Assembly: GCA_014281115.1 (NCBI GenBank)
Contig: JACONQ010000009.1
Location: forward strand, 2,294,001-2,358,000
Direction: 5' to 3'
Length of the DNA stretch: 64,000 bases
From: Laburnicola sp. R22_1
Lineage: Eukaryota > Ascomycota > Dothideomycetes > Pleosporales > Didymosphaeriaceae
Below, in pieces: positions 54,329-64,000 of this stretch. The position numbers were made by a program, and so were the translations under genes. Position 1 is the stretch's first letter; each line of letters begins with the position of its first letter. Under the pieces are notes generated by a model. It saw only the letters and a list, made by a program, of their open reading frames with translations. It did not search any database and was not told where the DNA came from.

Positions 54329-56191
54329 ACGTGTTCGGCAAGCAAGTGGATTAGGCAAGCGAGCGGATCAGCCCTATCGCGCGTCGCATACGCGCACCTT
54401 CTAATAGCAATAATAAAATATAAATTCTTCTTAATAAGCAATACTTAAAGAAAAGCTCTCTTTAGCTATTTAAGCGTATAATTTAGGTTAAATTAAATCT
54501 CTATAAGTAGTATCTTACTTATATAACGTTCCTTACACTACCTTATATAAACGCGCCTATAGTGTTCTTCTATAATATAATACTTAGCTAGTATCCTGCA
54601 AACTAACTTCTACTAAGAAGAAAGTCCTACTTTAACATATTCTTAATCTTAACGCATAAGGTTTCTCTCTCTAAATTAGTACTATATAAGAAATTATAGA
54701 TATTATCCTTTCTACTTAAAGTAATTTAAAGCCTATAGTTATTAGCTAGAAGTAGATTAAAAACTATATTAACTGCTATATAATACTTTATATAATATAT
54801 AATTATAAGTATAACTATTAGCGCGCGCTTTGCAAAAATTCTATTATTATTTAGAAGTAGTTTAACCTTATATAAAATATAAAAGCAAAGTATAGGATAC
54901 TTAATAAAGATACCTATAATTTTAATAAGACTAGCTTTTAAATAGGCATTATATTAACCTTAAAAGTTATTATAAGGATAGAGAGAAAGGGCTATATAAA
55001 GATTATTTAATCTAGTAATTATAAATAGGTTACTATTATATATAGTATTAATACTTAAGATTAGGTACTTTTATCTTTAATTATCCTTACTACAAAACTC
55101 TATTAAGCAATCTAGTATGCTAATAGTAACCTATTATATAATTAGGTAATTACTATAAGTAAGAATAGTTAGACAGATAATAAGATTAAGTATAAATAGA
55201 TCTAGCACTTTAATAAGTATATAAAGGCTTATATAAAGGGCGTAAAGCGTCTTCTTATAATAGATAGATATAGTAGCTACTACTTAGGCCAGTTTAAGAA
55301 GTTCTGCGTACAGAACTCTATTATTATACTTTATTTAGCTTTCTACTTATCTTATCTACTATAACTACTTAATATAGACTACTTTAGCCCTCTTAAAAGC
55401 GCGTATAGCAAAGTAGTAAAAGGAAAGATAAGGCTTAGTATAAACTATATTATAAAAAACAAGTTTCTAAAGGCCTACTATATAGTTTATATAGTAGCTA
55501 TAATATTAAAAAAAATATTTAGAGTAGTTTTTAGACAATAGGACTTATTTTATATAACTCTAAACGCGTTCTTTAAGGCTTAAATTGTATTATACAAATA
55601 CCTAGTTTCTAGCTTATAGAGGGCTTAAAGTAGAAGTTAAAAACACCTTAAACGCTACCTAAAATTAAACGCTAGGTAAGCTATATTAAAGAGCAACACA
55701 GGCTTTATATAAATACATCCTATTCGCTAATAGATTACGCGTTTAGGTAGTTGCTAAAGGGCTTTAAGAAGATAGTGTATAAGAAGGCAATTCTTAAGGT
55801 TAAGATTAACGCGCTTTAAGCTAAAAATGCTTATTAAAAATAGAAATAAGTATAGCGCTATAGAACTATTATATAGGAAGGCATTTTGTCTATTTAGGAT
55901 AGCTAGAATATTGTATAGAGCTATAGGTTAGTAAAGCAAATCTATATTAAAGGTGTGCCGCCTAAGTTACATACGCCTTATATATAACTATAAAAGTGTA
56001 TATTACCTAAGTATAGTATATACTCTTTAACTAAGCATAATACCAATATATACTCTAGGCGTTAAATAACTAGATAGATACTATTATAGCTTTTATTATA
56101 TATATTTTAGGTAGTAAAAGTAAGTGTTGTACGCGACGCGCGATAGGGCTAATCTACTTGCTTGCCTAATCCACTTGCTTGCCGAACACGT
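54329..56191 (+). mobile_element. RIP-mutated pogo-type transposon, 1863 bp, nested
   Basis: The inverted repeats of about 60 bp start ACGTGTTCGGCAAGCAAGTG (54329 and, inverted, 56191), with TA on both sides (54327-54328 and 56192-56193). The interior is TA-rich and CA/TG-poor. It sits inside the long-TIR element. Confidence 0.85.
54700..55850 (+). pseudogene. pogo/Fot-type transposase remnant
   Basis: The reading frame is clear only in part. At 55264-55330 it reads DRYSSYYLGQFKKFC, the RIPped form of the second catalytic block (D-G-H-x-S-H-Y/F in the family), followed by YLLQLLNIDYFSPLKSAYSKVVKG (third Asp region, LQPLDxxxFSPLKxAY) and later an LNAFFKA segment. Many TAA/TAG codons elsewhere. 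Clearly DDE_1/pogo, clearly inactive. Limits are approximate. Confidence 0.7.
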
Positions 56192-56491
56192 TAGTTGCTT
56201 TTATCTAATCTTACCTTGGATAGCGCCAAGACTATGTGGCCTATGCGTGTTCGAAAATTAGGGTACATGTTTAAAAATTGGGGGATAGCTTTAATTACCT
56301 ATATCTCCGCCATATAAGGAGATAGCTTAAAAATTCAAAAAGAATTAGATTTTGTATATAAAAAAGCACTTTTTTACAAATTTATATGCTATGCAATAAT
56401 GTGGTGATAATATTGGCTTTTGAAAAGGTGGTGTAGTAGTGCGAATTTGAGAGGGTGCCAAGAAATCCCCTGATTTTCGAACATAGCAGAT

Positions 56492-56814
56492 GCAAGATGG
56501 GAGCTCGAGCCGCGGGGTGGTCAAGACACTACTGCTCCTGGACAACAGTTCCAAGGTTTGAGTGAGTACAGGTGACCTTGATATTGCTCATCTAGGGCTA
56601 ACACAGTGCATTAGAAACCGCTATGGACAAAAGCCGACACTCGCGATGCTGAATGCAAAGACGCCATTAACAGAAAAGTTGCCCCTCGACGCTATGCTAG
56701 GGTATCATGCCAAAAACCTCCCAATGCAACGCTACCATTGTAGCAGACAGAAAAGACGACTCCATCTCCCAAACATCCCTTCTCCTACCCGTCTCTTTCC
56801 TCTCTCATCCCCTC
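56492..56814. other. intergenic
   Basis: Flank between the long-TIR element and the hypothetical gene. Ordinary composition, no gene; the TCTCCC/CTCATCC-rich end is probably the 3' UTR of the minus-strand gene. Confidence 0.4.
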
Positions 56815-57519
56815 TCACGCCTCATCCTCACTATCCGTCTCAAACGCATCCTCGGGCAAATTCGACGAACTCAACACCCCAATCCCAAACTCCCTCGCCA
56901 TCTCCATCGTAACCTTCGGCTTCCCCTTTTCCCCCGCGGCGCACTCCTTGGACCCCTCCGACCCCTCCGACCGCAAACTCGCCGTAAGCAAAGAGCTAGT
57001 CTTCGACGACCTCACCACCTCCTTCTTAAACGTAATCGGCTGCGTTGACCCGTCGCCCTCCGAAGTCGCCGCGCTCGTCGTCGCCGTCGCCCACGAACTC
57101 TTCGAGCTCGTCTGCCGCTTTTGCCGTGCCTGCTGATTGCGCCGCTGAAAGTGCGGGTTTGCGAATTCGACGGGCTGGTCGGCCCCGAGGTAGCATTGCT
57201 CCATCAGCGGCGGGTTGAAGTCGGGGACTGTGCCGCGGGCCTCTAGGAGGGCGGCGGCCGTCATGGACTGTGGTGGTTTGGGGCTTTTGGGTGCGGCGGA
57301 GAAGTGTCGCCAGCTGGGTCTGCAGATGAGGCGGCAGCCGGGTGGTGTGGACGCGACGGATCCCCATGACTGGATGAGTTGGCGCATGTGCTCGTTGTGT
57401 GCGGCCGAAGACGAAGTGCGATTTTGATTGTAGTCGCCTTGGCGAAGAGGACTGGCTTCGGTGGTTTCCATGTGACCCGTTTTGGGTGGCAAAAAGGAGG
57501 AGACGGTGGTGTTGTCCAT
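56815..57519 (-). CDS. hypothetical protein, 234 aa, acidic C-terminus
   Basis: I do not recognise the family. From the Met of DNTTVSSFLPPKTG the frame has no introns and ends EDAFETDSEDEA. Visible segments: HNEHMRQLIQSWGSVASTPPGCRL (helical, Trp-containing), ALLEARGTVPDFNPPLMEQCYLGADQPVEF (the most structured-looking part), a Gln/Arg-rich stretch (FQRRNQQARQKRQ), then Ser/Thr/Lys-rich and finally acidic. No signal peptide or membrane segment. The frame is open further upstream (to 57627) but that part is translated minisatellite, so I start at 57519. Codon-position structure suggests a real gene but an antisense frame is also open. Confidence 0.45.
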   Translation of the reverse strand: MDNTTVSSFLPPKTGHMETTEASPLRQGDYNQNRTSSSAAHNEHMRQLIQSWGSVASTPPGCRLICRPSWRHFSAAPKSPKPPQSMTAAALLEARGTVPDFNPPLMEQCYLGADQPVEFANPHFQRRNQQARQKRQTSSKSSWATATTSAATSEGDGSTQPITFKKEVVRSSKTSSLLTASLRSEGSEGSKECAAGEKGKPKVTMEMAREFGIGVLSSSNLPEDAFETDSEDEA

Positions 57520-57560
57520 GATCTGGTGCTTGCGCGAGAAGGGCGTTTGACGCGCGAGTC

Positions 57561-57995
57561 CTTCTTCTGCTGTGAGGGATGGACTGAAGAAGCGCGTCTG
57601 CAAGTCTGTAAGAAATGCTGCTTGCACGAGAAGGCTGTCTCATAGGCGCTTACTCCTTCTGCCGTGGGTGGGATGTGGACTGAAGAAGTGCGTCTGCAAC
57701 TCTGGGCGAAAGGCGGCTGCAAGACTGCGAGAAAGGCGTCTGCAAGCCTGTAAGAAATGGTGCTTGCGCGAGGTAGTCTCATGGAAGCCTACTTCTTCTG
57801 CGGTGGGCGGGTTGTCGACTGGGGAGAAGCGCCTGCAATCGTGTGAGTACGGGTGCCTGCGCGCGAAACTTGTCCGGTGCTCACGTACTGCTTCTTCTGA
57901 TGTGTGGTATGAACTGAAGAAAAGCGTCTGCAAGTTTGTGAAGCTGTCTGACGTGCGCGTACTTCTTCTGCGGTGGGTGGGAGTGGATGGAAGAA
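57561..57995. repeat. degenerate minisatellite, five copies, 5' of the hypothetical gene
   Basis: A block with consensus CTTCTTCTGCGGTGGGTGGG...GGACTGAAGAAG-CGTCTGCAAG recurs at 57561, 57653, 57792, 57891 and 57962, with variable spacing of about 70-140 bp. Sub-copies of GCGTCTGCAAG...TGTAAGAAAT also recur. Because units preserve similar peptides in more than one frame, the long open frames here are repeat artefacts. Confidence 0.75.
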
Positions 57996-58816
57996 GAAAA
58001 GTACACCGGGAGCAGAATGCCGCAAGATATTCCAGAGGCACATGTGAGATCACCTCCCAGTCGCAGTCATGAGCCAAAGAGTCCGCGGAGGAAGGCTGTG
58101 GTCCTGGCACCGGTACGTAGAATCGGCTCCACAGCACCTACCACCTACTCAACAATAGCAGTCTGTTCATCGTAGAAGGCCGTGGAGGGTGAGCGATGAA
58201 GGTGAACGTGAAAACTTGACCTGCCCATTGTCCACCTATTATGTGCCGTTCCGTCTCTTGCACGCTATTTCACTACATTCAACCACGGGTCCGAACAATG
58301 CGTTTCGCACAAAGAAGGTAAGCCACGGCAGCCCGTCGGCTGTCTCTGTGACAAAGCGCGCTGTCTTTTGGAACGGGTCGTATGGAGGTGGTCGCGTCGT
58401 GTGCGCGTGCTGCGTGAGGTGGCATTTTCTCCACGTGGGTTGGTGGTGCACGGGTGCACGGGCCGGTGTTGTCACGATGGTGATGTGTTCGAAGTGTGAA
58501 GGTCTCTGCGTGTTCGCGGTCGCGTTTGCGGCATGTGATACGGTTGTTGGTAGGCTGGTGCGGTTGGACTCGCGTTTTGTAGTGGTGAGGTGGTGGAGGC
58601 GCGGGGATGTGGCTGCGATCTAGAAGGTGCGGTTCTATTGGGTTGGGGTGTTTCTTTGATGCTGCGTCGAGGTTTCCCTGGAGGACAATGGAGAGCGATT
58701 GTTTAAATATGTAGGGAAATTTGCTAGTGTCTTCGTTTGCATTTGAAGAACTAATAGACCCTTTTTTTGCTATGCGGTTCTCCGCAGCGATTCTCTCGGA
58801 CCGAGCCTCGTCCTTC
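57996..58816. other. intergenic up to the copia LTR
   Basis: No credible gene. The plus-strand frame at 58189-58623 is Val/Arg/Cys-rich with no family resemblance and overlaps open minus-strand frames. Confidence 0.4.
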
Positions 58817-59236
58817 TGAAGGGGGATACTCTAGGTACGCAATCATGATGCTACTGCGATATATGACTCAGGATCTAGGTACTTCTTGTCCTAGCGAGGT
58901 GGTCGGGTGCTCAGTCTATCGGACCTAAACAAACTACGGTCATGTTCTTAATCCTCTCGGGGGTACATGTGAGCGGTCTAGAGCCTGTCGCTCTGGGCGA
59001 AACATTTGATTGTCATACCCGAAATTCAAATGCCTCAAGTACTTTAGGCATACCCAACCTGTTAAGATATCGCGGGAAGGCTTGCTCATATATCAGTGGA
59101 AGAATAAGAGACTGAGTTGATTGTAACAAGCTAACCAGAGGATCCCTTAAGTACGAGGATCGTAGTCAGCAGCTGGTCTACATAAGGTTGGTAGTATCAT
59201 GTGACAGTGTGGAATGCGATACCACCTACACTAACA
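58817..59236 (-). repeat. 3' LTR of the copia element (left boundary uncertain)
   Basis: On the minus strand the LTR starts TGTTAGTGTAGGTGG at 59236, directly after a polypurine-like tract (GTGGGAGGTG) that follows the pol stop codon. The other boundary is a guess: a TG at 58817 or a TGT near 58709 would each fit. The partner LTR lies outside the window, so neither the end nor the target duplication can be verified. Confidence 0.45.
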
Positions 59237-59361
59237 CACCTCCCACAGCACAAAGGTAACAGAGTGCTGTCATGAATAAGAGTAACAAATGAGTGAACTA
59301 AGGACCTCTAGGGCACCTCCCTAGGGGTAACTCCTCAAACAGTAACAGTGGGTGTAACAAA

Positions 59362-62300
59362 CTAATCTAAGCCTATAATGTGTTGGCGAATATCAGTCAT
59401 CCCTAGTTGCTTTAAGAATCGTTCGTGCTTTTTGATGTCGCACAGTGACTTCGTTAATCCATCAGCAGGCATATCATCAGTTCCCATCCAGGTCACGTCG
59501 ATATTACCAGCTTCTACTTGCTCTTAGATCCACATCTGGTGAACCTTAACGTGCCGAAGCTTGGTGTTAAGCTTGTCCTCCTCCTTATTAGCGATTGAGA
59601 CTGTTTGCTAGTTATCACAGTACAATGTAGAGCGAACGTCTAGGTTAAATCCAATAGCTTCAAAGGTGTTCATCCACCAGGATAACTCAGTGCCAGCTGT
59701 TGACAAGGCAAACAGTTCAGCCTCAGTAGTCAATTTGGTAACAGATCTTATAATCTTGGCCTTCTAATTAATAACTGTACCATAGAGCTTAAACACATAG
59801 GCGAATAAGCTTCAAGCAGTCTTAGGATTGTTAGTAAAGGCTGCATTAGAAGCTCTAAAGAACAGCAGTTCTTTAGCCTCGTTGTTGCTAGGTTAAACAA
59901 TATAAGTAGAGTTTTCTAAGGGCGCTGTTATAGCTCTAATAGCCCAGAATTAGTAATTATATAGGTACTGCTATACTATTCGAATAGTAGCCATGTGCTT
60001 CTGGCTAGGGTTGTTTAGATAATAGGCAAGTATTAAGTGTGCCTTTGCCATATCAGGGCGGGTGAAGTAAGAGACAAAACCAAGGCATCTAACAAGGATC
60101 TGATATAATTAGGTACGTTCAGCGTTCAGTTTATCTGTACTTGGAGAGAGGTGAGATTCGCAGAGAGGAACTTAAGGGTGTTAGTTGCCTCTAAGAAGAT
60201 TGTAATTATGGCAGACCTTTATAATGTAGGAGTCCTGGATTATCCAGACCTTCCCTTTAATGTAGTCTCTAATAATGCGAATTCCTAGGAACCAGGTAAG
60301 CTCTCCTAAGCTCCGTGTCTTATATTGGGTCATAAACTCGCTTTTAAATAGTTAATAGTGCTCTTAATCGCCTTAACAAAATAGAACAACAATATTATTA
60401 ACATAATAGAATAGTATTAGCTTGCCGTTAGTGAATAAGCAAGGGATACCTTTGACTTAAGTGAAACCCATATCTACAAGGGTCTTCTTTAGGTGTCTGT
60501 GCCACAATGCTAGGGCATCCTTAAGGCCATATAGTGCTCAGCGTAAGCGCATTATATTGCCTAGGCGTTCTTAGAAGCCATTAGGCGTCTAGACATAGCA
60601 AAGTCGTTTAAGGTAGGCATTAAGAAACGCGTTCTTAACGTCGTACTAATAGGCGAGTAGTCCAAAAGCGCACATAATAGCAATAAGGAAACGGAGCGTT
60701 CGTGCAGCAAGTGTAGCTGCGTAAGTATTATCCCAGGTTGTCTAAAGATCTCCTCTTATAACTAGTTAAGCTTTGTAGCTACTTAAGTAGCTATTAGTGT
60801 TAAACTTGTATGCAAAGACCCACATTAGTGGCAGAGTCTTAGCGTCTAGGTGCTCCTTTACCTTATTCTTAACTTTTTTAAACACTTCCTTGTGAAGTTG
60901 CTTCTTAATCTCCTTGTCTGCAGTATCTAGCCACTTCTTGGCATTAGGTCAAGACTTAATTTTAGCCTAGGTCTTTAGCGGTGGCGGCAACTGCTTTTAA
61001 TAGATCTTAAGCTTGGTGTTTTCTAGTGGTTGTGCAATTGCTGTAGCAAACGTCTGCCAGTATAGTGAGGCGTGCGTACTAAGGTTTTGCGGGGCATTGT
61101 TATTATCATTACTACCTCCCTAATAACGAGACCCCTGAATAATATTGTCTTCTACGATAGCTGGGTTTCTTTGTTGTGGTACATTGTTCTCGCGGCGGTT
61201 TGGAGTAGTATTACCTAAAGCAACCTGCCTCTAGCCTTTTAGTTAAGTGTGTGTTGAGGCTAATCGATCTAGAGTAATTAGTGCTAGCGTTTCTTAAGGT
61301 GTAGGTAGTCCTCTATTAGCCTCCTTCTAAATTTGCACTTTGGCATTATCTTGCTTAATAGCCTCTTCTTTATCTTTAGCAACATTCTTAACTGTTAGTT
61401 AACAAAGTGTTATATCACAACAGATCTGCTTAATAACAGGGTCCTCCTCTTCGTCCGATGAGTCAATATTAAGAATAGTAACCACATGTTGTTCCTCCTT
61501 AGTTAAAAGCTAAGGTTTTAGCGGAGAGTACCGTTGTTGTTGTAGGAAAACAACGTCTTAGGTTCGAACAACCCTATCGCTTTCTAGGACCTAGATACGA
61601 AAGATGTTTGTTCCTTTGTATCTAACCAGCCATCCAGTAATCGCTCGCGATTTAAGCTTGTCACCTTTGGCCACCTTTGTGTCTTAAAATAGAGCCTTCG
61701 CTCTAATAATATCTACGTGCGCTAGAGATGGCTTTACCTTGCGCACAACTTTGTAGGGTGTCTTCTAACCTATAACTTCTGTTAGTAATTAATTAAGCAT
61801 ATATATAGCTGTTAAGCACAGCTTGTTTGTTAGCGTCTTAGGAAAATTTGCTGTAATTCGCAGGGTCCTAGCCATTATAATAATAAGATTGCTAGCCTTC
61901 TTAGTAAAGCCAGTTATTTCTTCCACCCCAACAGCACGAGGCTTAACTGCGATGCCTAGGTCTTTAAAGATCTCCTAAAGATTAGCAAAGCCTTTCTTAT
62001 TGTCGCAACAAATGTACACAACAATGGCGTTAAATTAGGTACGTATCTGTGCCAGCATTTGTCGAACGGCGCGCGTAAGGGTGGCTTTTGTCTTGTTGCG
62101 AAGAGTCTTGCCTAAATAATATCGTGCGTATTAACAAACAGTGTGTAACAGCCACTTGTCCCTATTATAGCAAGCTTCACTAGTCTTTCATAGTTATATA
62201 AGGTTAATACCAATTTGTTTAAAGGGCTGGGTTGTAGGCTCGCGTTAAGGGCGTTGACTAATAATCTTTAAGAGCTTAGAGTTAATACACTCCTTTCACT

Positions 62301-64000
62301 CCTTCAATAGCGGAGCTCTAGGCCTAGTAGTAAGCTTAATACTATCTACTGCCTGCTTTAGGTGTTTAATCGCGCGTTGTCCTATGTAAGCTAGCATCTA
62401 ATGCGCTTTTGTAGGTGTAACTTGCAGAGGCTTTTGCTCTACTTAGCTTAGCTTAATTGTTGTTAATTGAATAGCGAACGTGTATAACTCTGATGCGTCT
62501 AGGCGTTGTGTCTTGTTAGAGTCTATAATCTAATGTCCTCCTTGCTCGTTAAGTGTATAGAAGACGTCTAATAGAGCATTTCTTAGGTAGAGATAATTGC
62601 GTCTAGAGTCAAACTCAAGGCCAATGGTTTGACATCGCGAGAGGGATACAACTAATATAAAGAATGTAGGAATTAGCGCAACCTAGGTAATTATCATTTA
62701 GCGCTTTCTAGTTGGGGTATCTATAATTAGTTTAACGTTTCCCTACTTATGAATCTGCAGGGCCTGTGTGCCTACTAGTAGGATATTATCTAAGTGCCCG
62801 TCTCTAATCTTCTCCCAAGTCTTTAGTCAATGGTTTGTAACGTGAAGATTAGATCCTGGATTAAGAATCCACTTGTTGATTAGTGGTGGAGACTGCTGAA
62901 CGGCAGTAGTAACTAATGGGGTAACAACCTTAGTAGCGTCTTGACTGCCTAGCTAGTGCTTAACTGCTCCTATTGAGTTTTGAGCGTTTAATGGAGGATG
63001 CCCTATATTAGCTAAGAAGTCGTTCTTTGCCAATAGAGTCTTAGTAGCATCTACCACCTTCTTTTTAACTCTTTTCTTAATTGCGAATAGGGCTGCACTT
63101 AAAGGGTTGCCTTTGCCAAGGTTCTTAACTCTGTTAAACTTGGTTAAGACAGTTGGGTTAGGCCTCTATCTAGTAGGTTGAAGAGAAGGCACTACATAGC
63201 AGCACTGCTTAAATAAGTACTGCTTACTATAGATGCAGGTGACTGTACGTTTCTGGGTGTTGGTGGTGGTATTTAGCTGGCCTAGAACCGCGTATGTTTT
63301 TAGTGCTAACGCAATAGGATTTATAGTGCGTCTAAAGTGTTAATAGTTCTCCACTAGTTCCACTGGACTTATGTAAGGCGTTCTGTTTATCTCAGCTCGC
63401 GTAATCTCCTGGATCTCGTGCGTAACAAAGGACTCGTTAATGCCCCGAATTTCTCGAAGAAAGTCTTGTTGGGCTCGGTAGTCCTGGACTTTAGGCAGAT
63501 TTAGCTTGATTATGTCACGAAGGATGGTGATATAGCTCTTATACTAAGCATCTATCTTCTGTTGTTGCGGAATCTTCTTGATCTTGTTGTACTGGTTAAG
63601 TAACTCGTATTTGCGCTCTGCTACTGATATGTAGAATATCTTCTTAAGTTGCGTGAGTTGTTTGTAGGGTGTATTGGCATCCTTAATAATAGGGATGTGC
63701 CTACTGGAGATTGTCCTTGCAATCTCGCGCGTTAGGTTGTTGAGAGCGTTGTCCTTCTTCTGCCAGGTAGCTAACTTTGTTGCATAGAATCCGTGCTAGA
63801 AGGTGTAGTCTTCTTGTTTAGGTTTCGTGAGTTTGTTGGGCTTAATATTATTGTCGCACTAGACAGTGCTTAAAGAGCTACTGGGCATGTTGTTGCCCTT
63901 CTTGAATAAGCGTAGTAGTCGCTCCTTTGGTTTTTTATTGTAGATTGTCTTGACAGTGTCTACTGTCAAGTCTGGGGTATAATAGCCCCAGATCTTATAG
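59362..64000 (-). pseudogene. Ty1/copia gag-pol remnant, continues past the right edge
   Basis: The minus-strand reading of the 3' end is unmistakable: LNTKLRHVKVHQMW, then MPADGLTKSLCDIKKHERFLKQLG (RNase H end, ADGLTK at 59447-59480) and a stop at 59362-59364. The reverse transcriptase box at 60394-60405 reads YVNN in the context LFYYVNNIVVLF, where copia has YVDD. Integrase and gag-pre-integrase regions should occupy roughly 61.5-63.4 kb. Many TAG/TAA interruptions at Gln/Trp positions indicate moderate RIP, weaker than in the chromovirus. Gag and the 5' LTR should lie at or beyond the right edge. Inactive. Confidence 0.85.

Larger units (their letters stand above)
54139..56491. mobile_element. 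long-TIR element (MITE-like) split by a nested pogo element
   Basis: The two ends are inverted repeats of about 175 bp: ATCTGCTATGTTCGAAAATC at 54139 and its complement ending 56491, diverging inward to about 54312 and 56316. Removing the nested pogo element (54329-56191 plus its TA) leaves about 490 bp with no coding capacity. The right half also has two internal near-copies of the terminal motif (GTTCGAAAATTAGGG and GTTTAAAAATTGGGGG near 56250-56285). I could not find a clear target duplication. Confidence 0.65.

Noticed and set aside
57572..58137. Long open frames of 165-173 codons on both strands
   Set aside because: They translate a degenerate minisatellite; several frames are open at once and repeat the same peptides.
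1..64000. tRNA, rRNA or CRISPR content
   Set aside because: I looked for GGTTCRANYCC-type B boxes and for regularly spaced repeats and found none with convincing context; the only tandem arrays are microsatellites and minisatellites.

Overview
The window looks like a chromosomal segment of a filamentous ascomycete (Pezizomycotina, plausibly Dothideomycetes). The reasons are short introns (about 49-230 bp) with GTATGT/GTAAG-type donors and CTAAC/CTGAC branch points, a fungal gene repertoire (Zn2Cys6 factor, GH76, GH3, a DUF7492-type secreted protein, an Srk1/Rck2-type kinase), and transposons carrying the repeat-induced point mutation (RIP) signature CpA>TpA. All family names come from reading the translations; no database was searched.

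Layout. 1-4.4 kb: decayed pogo-type DNA transposons, a solo LTR and an extremely G-poor tract. 4.4-20.7 kb: a euchromatic block with HMG-CoA reductase (-), a DUF3605 protein (-), a small tail-anchored protein (+), U2AF small subunit (-), a DUF7492/LPMO-like secreted protein (+) and a GH76 mannanase-like enzyme (+). 21.0-38.6 kb: a transposon island with a complete but RIP-stopped pogo element, a long AT-rich block almost free of CA/TG dinucleotides, a full-length chromovirus with both LTRs and a 5-bp target duplication, two un-RIPped solo LTRs, a poly(A) retroposon, a Tc1/mariner element and a nearly intact pogo element. One host gene (SMP-30/gluconolactonase-like) survives between the last two transposons. 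38.6-54.1 kb: a second gene block with a SET protein (+), Zn2Cys6 factor (+), GH3 glycosidase (-), Srk-type kinase (+), an uncharacterised protein (-) and an NDUFAF3-like complex I assembly factor (-). 54.1-56.5 kb: a palindromic long-TIR element split by a RIPped pogo element, just upstream of the NDUFAF3-like gene. 56.5-58.7 kb: a hypothetical gene (-) with a degenerate minisatellite at its 5' side. 58.8-64 kb: a RIPped Ty1/copia element on the minus strand that runs off the right edge.

The host genes are unrelated housekeeping, signalling and secreted-enzyme genes. I see no biosynthetic cluster, defence locus, CRISPR array, rRNA or tRNA. The most interesting content is the layered transposon history. 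RIP destroyed an older generation of elements, and later LTR insertions (now solo LTRs with perfect 5-bp duplications) landed inside that wreckage and stayed nearly unmutated. Other points are an in-frame 405-bp intron that is open throughout and a 51-nt in-frame cassette exon in the kinase.
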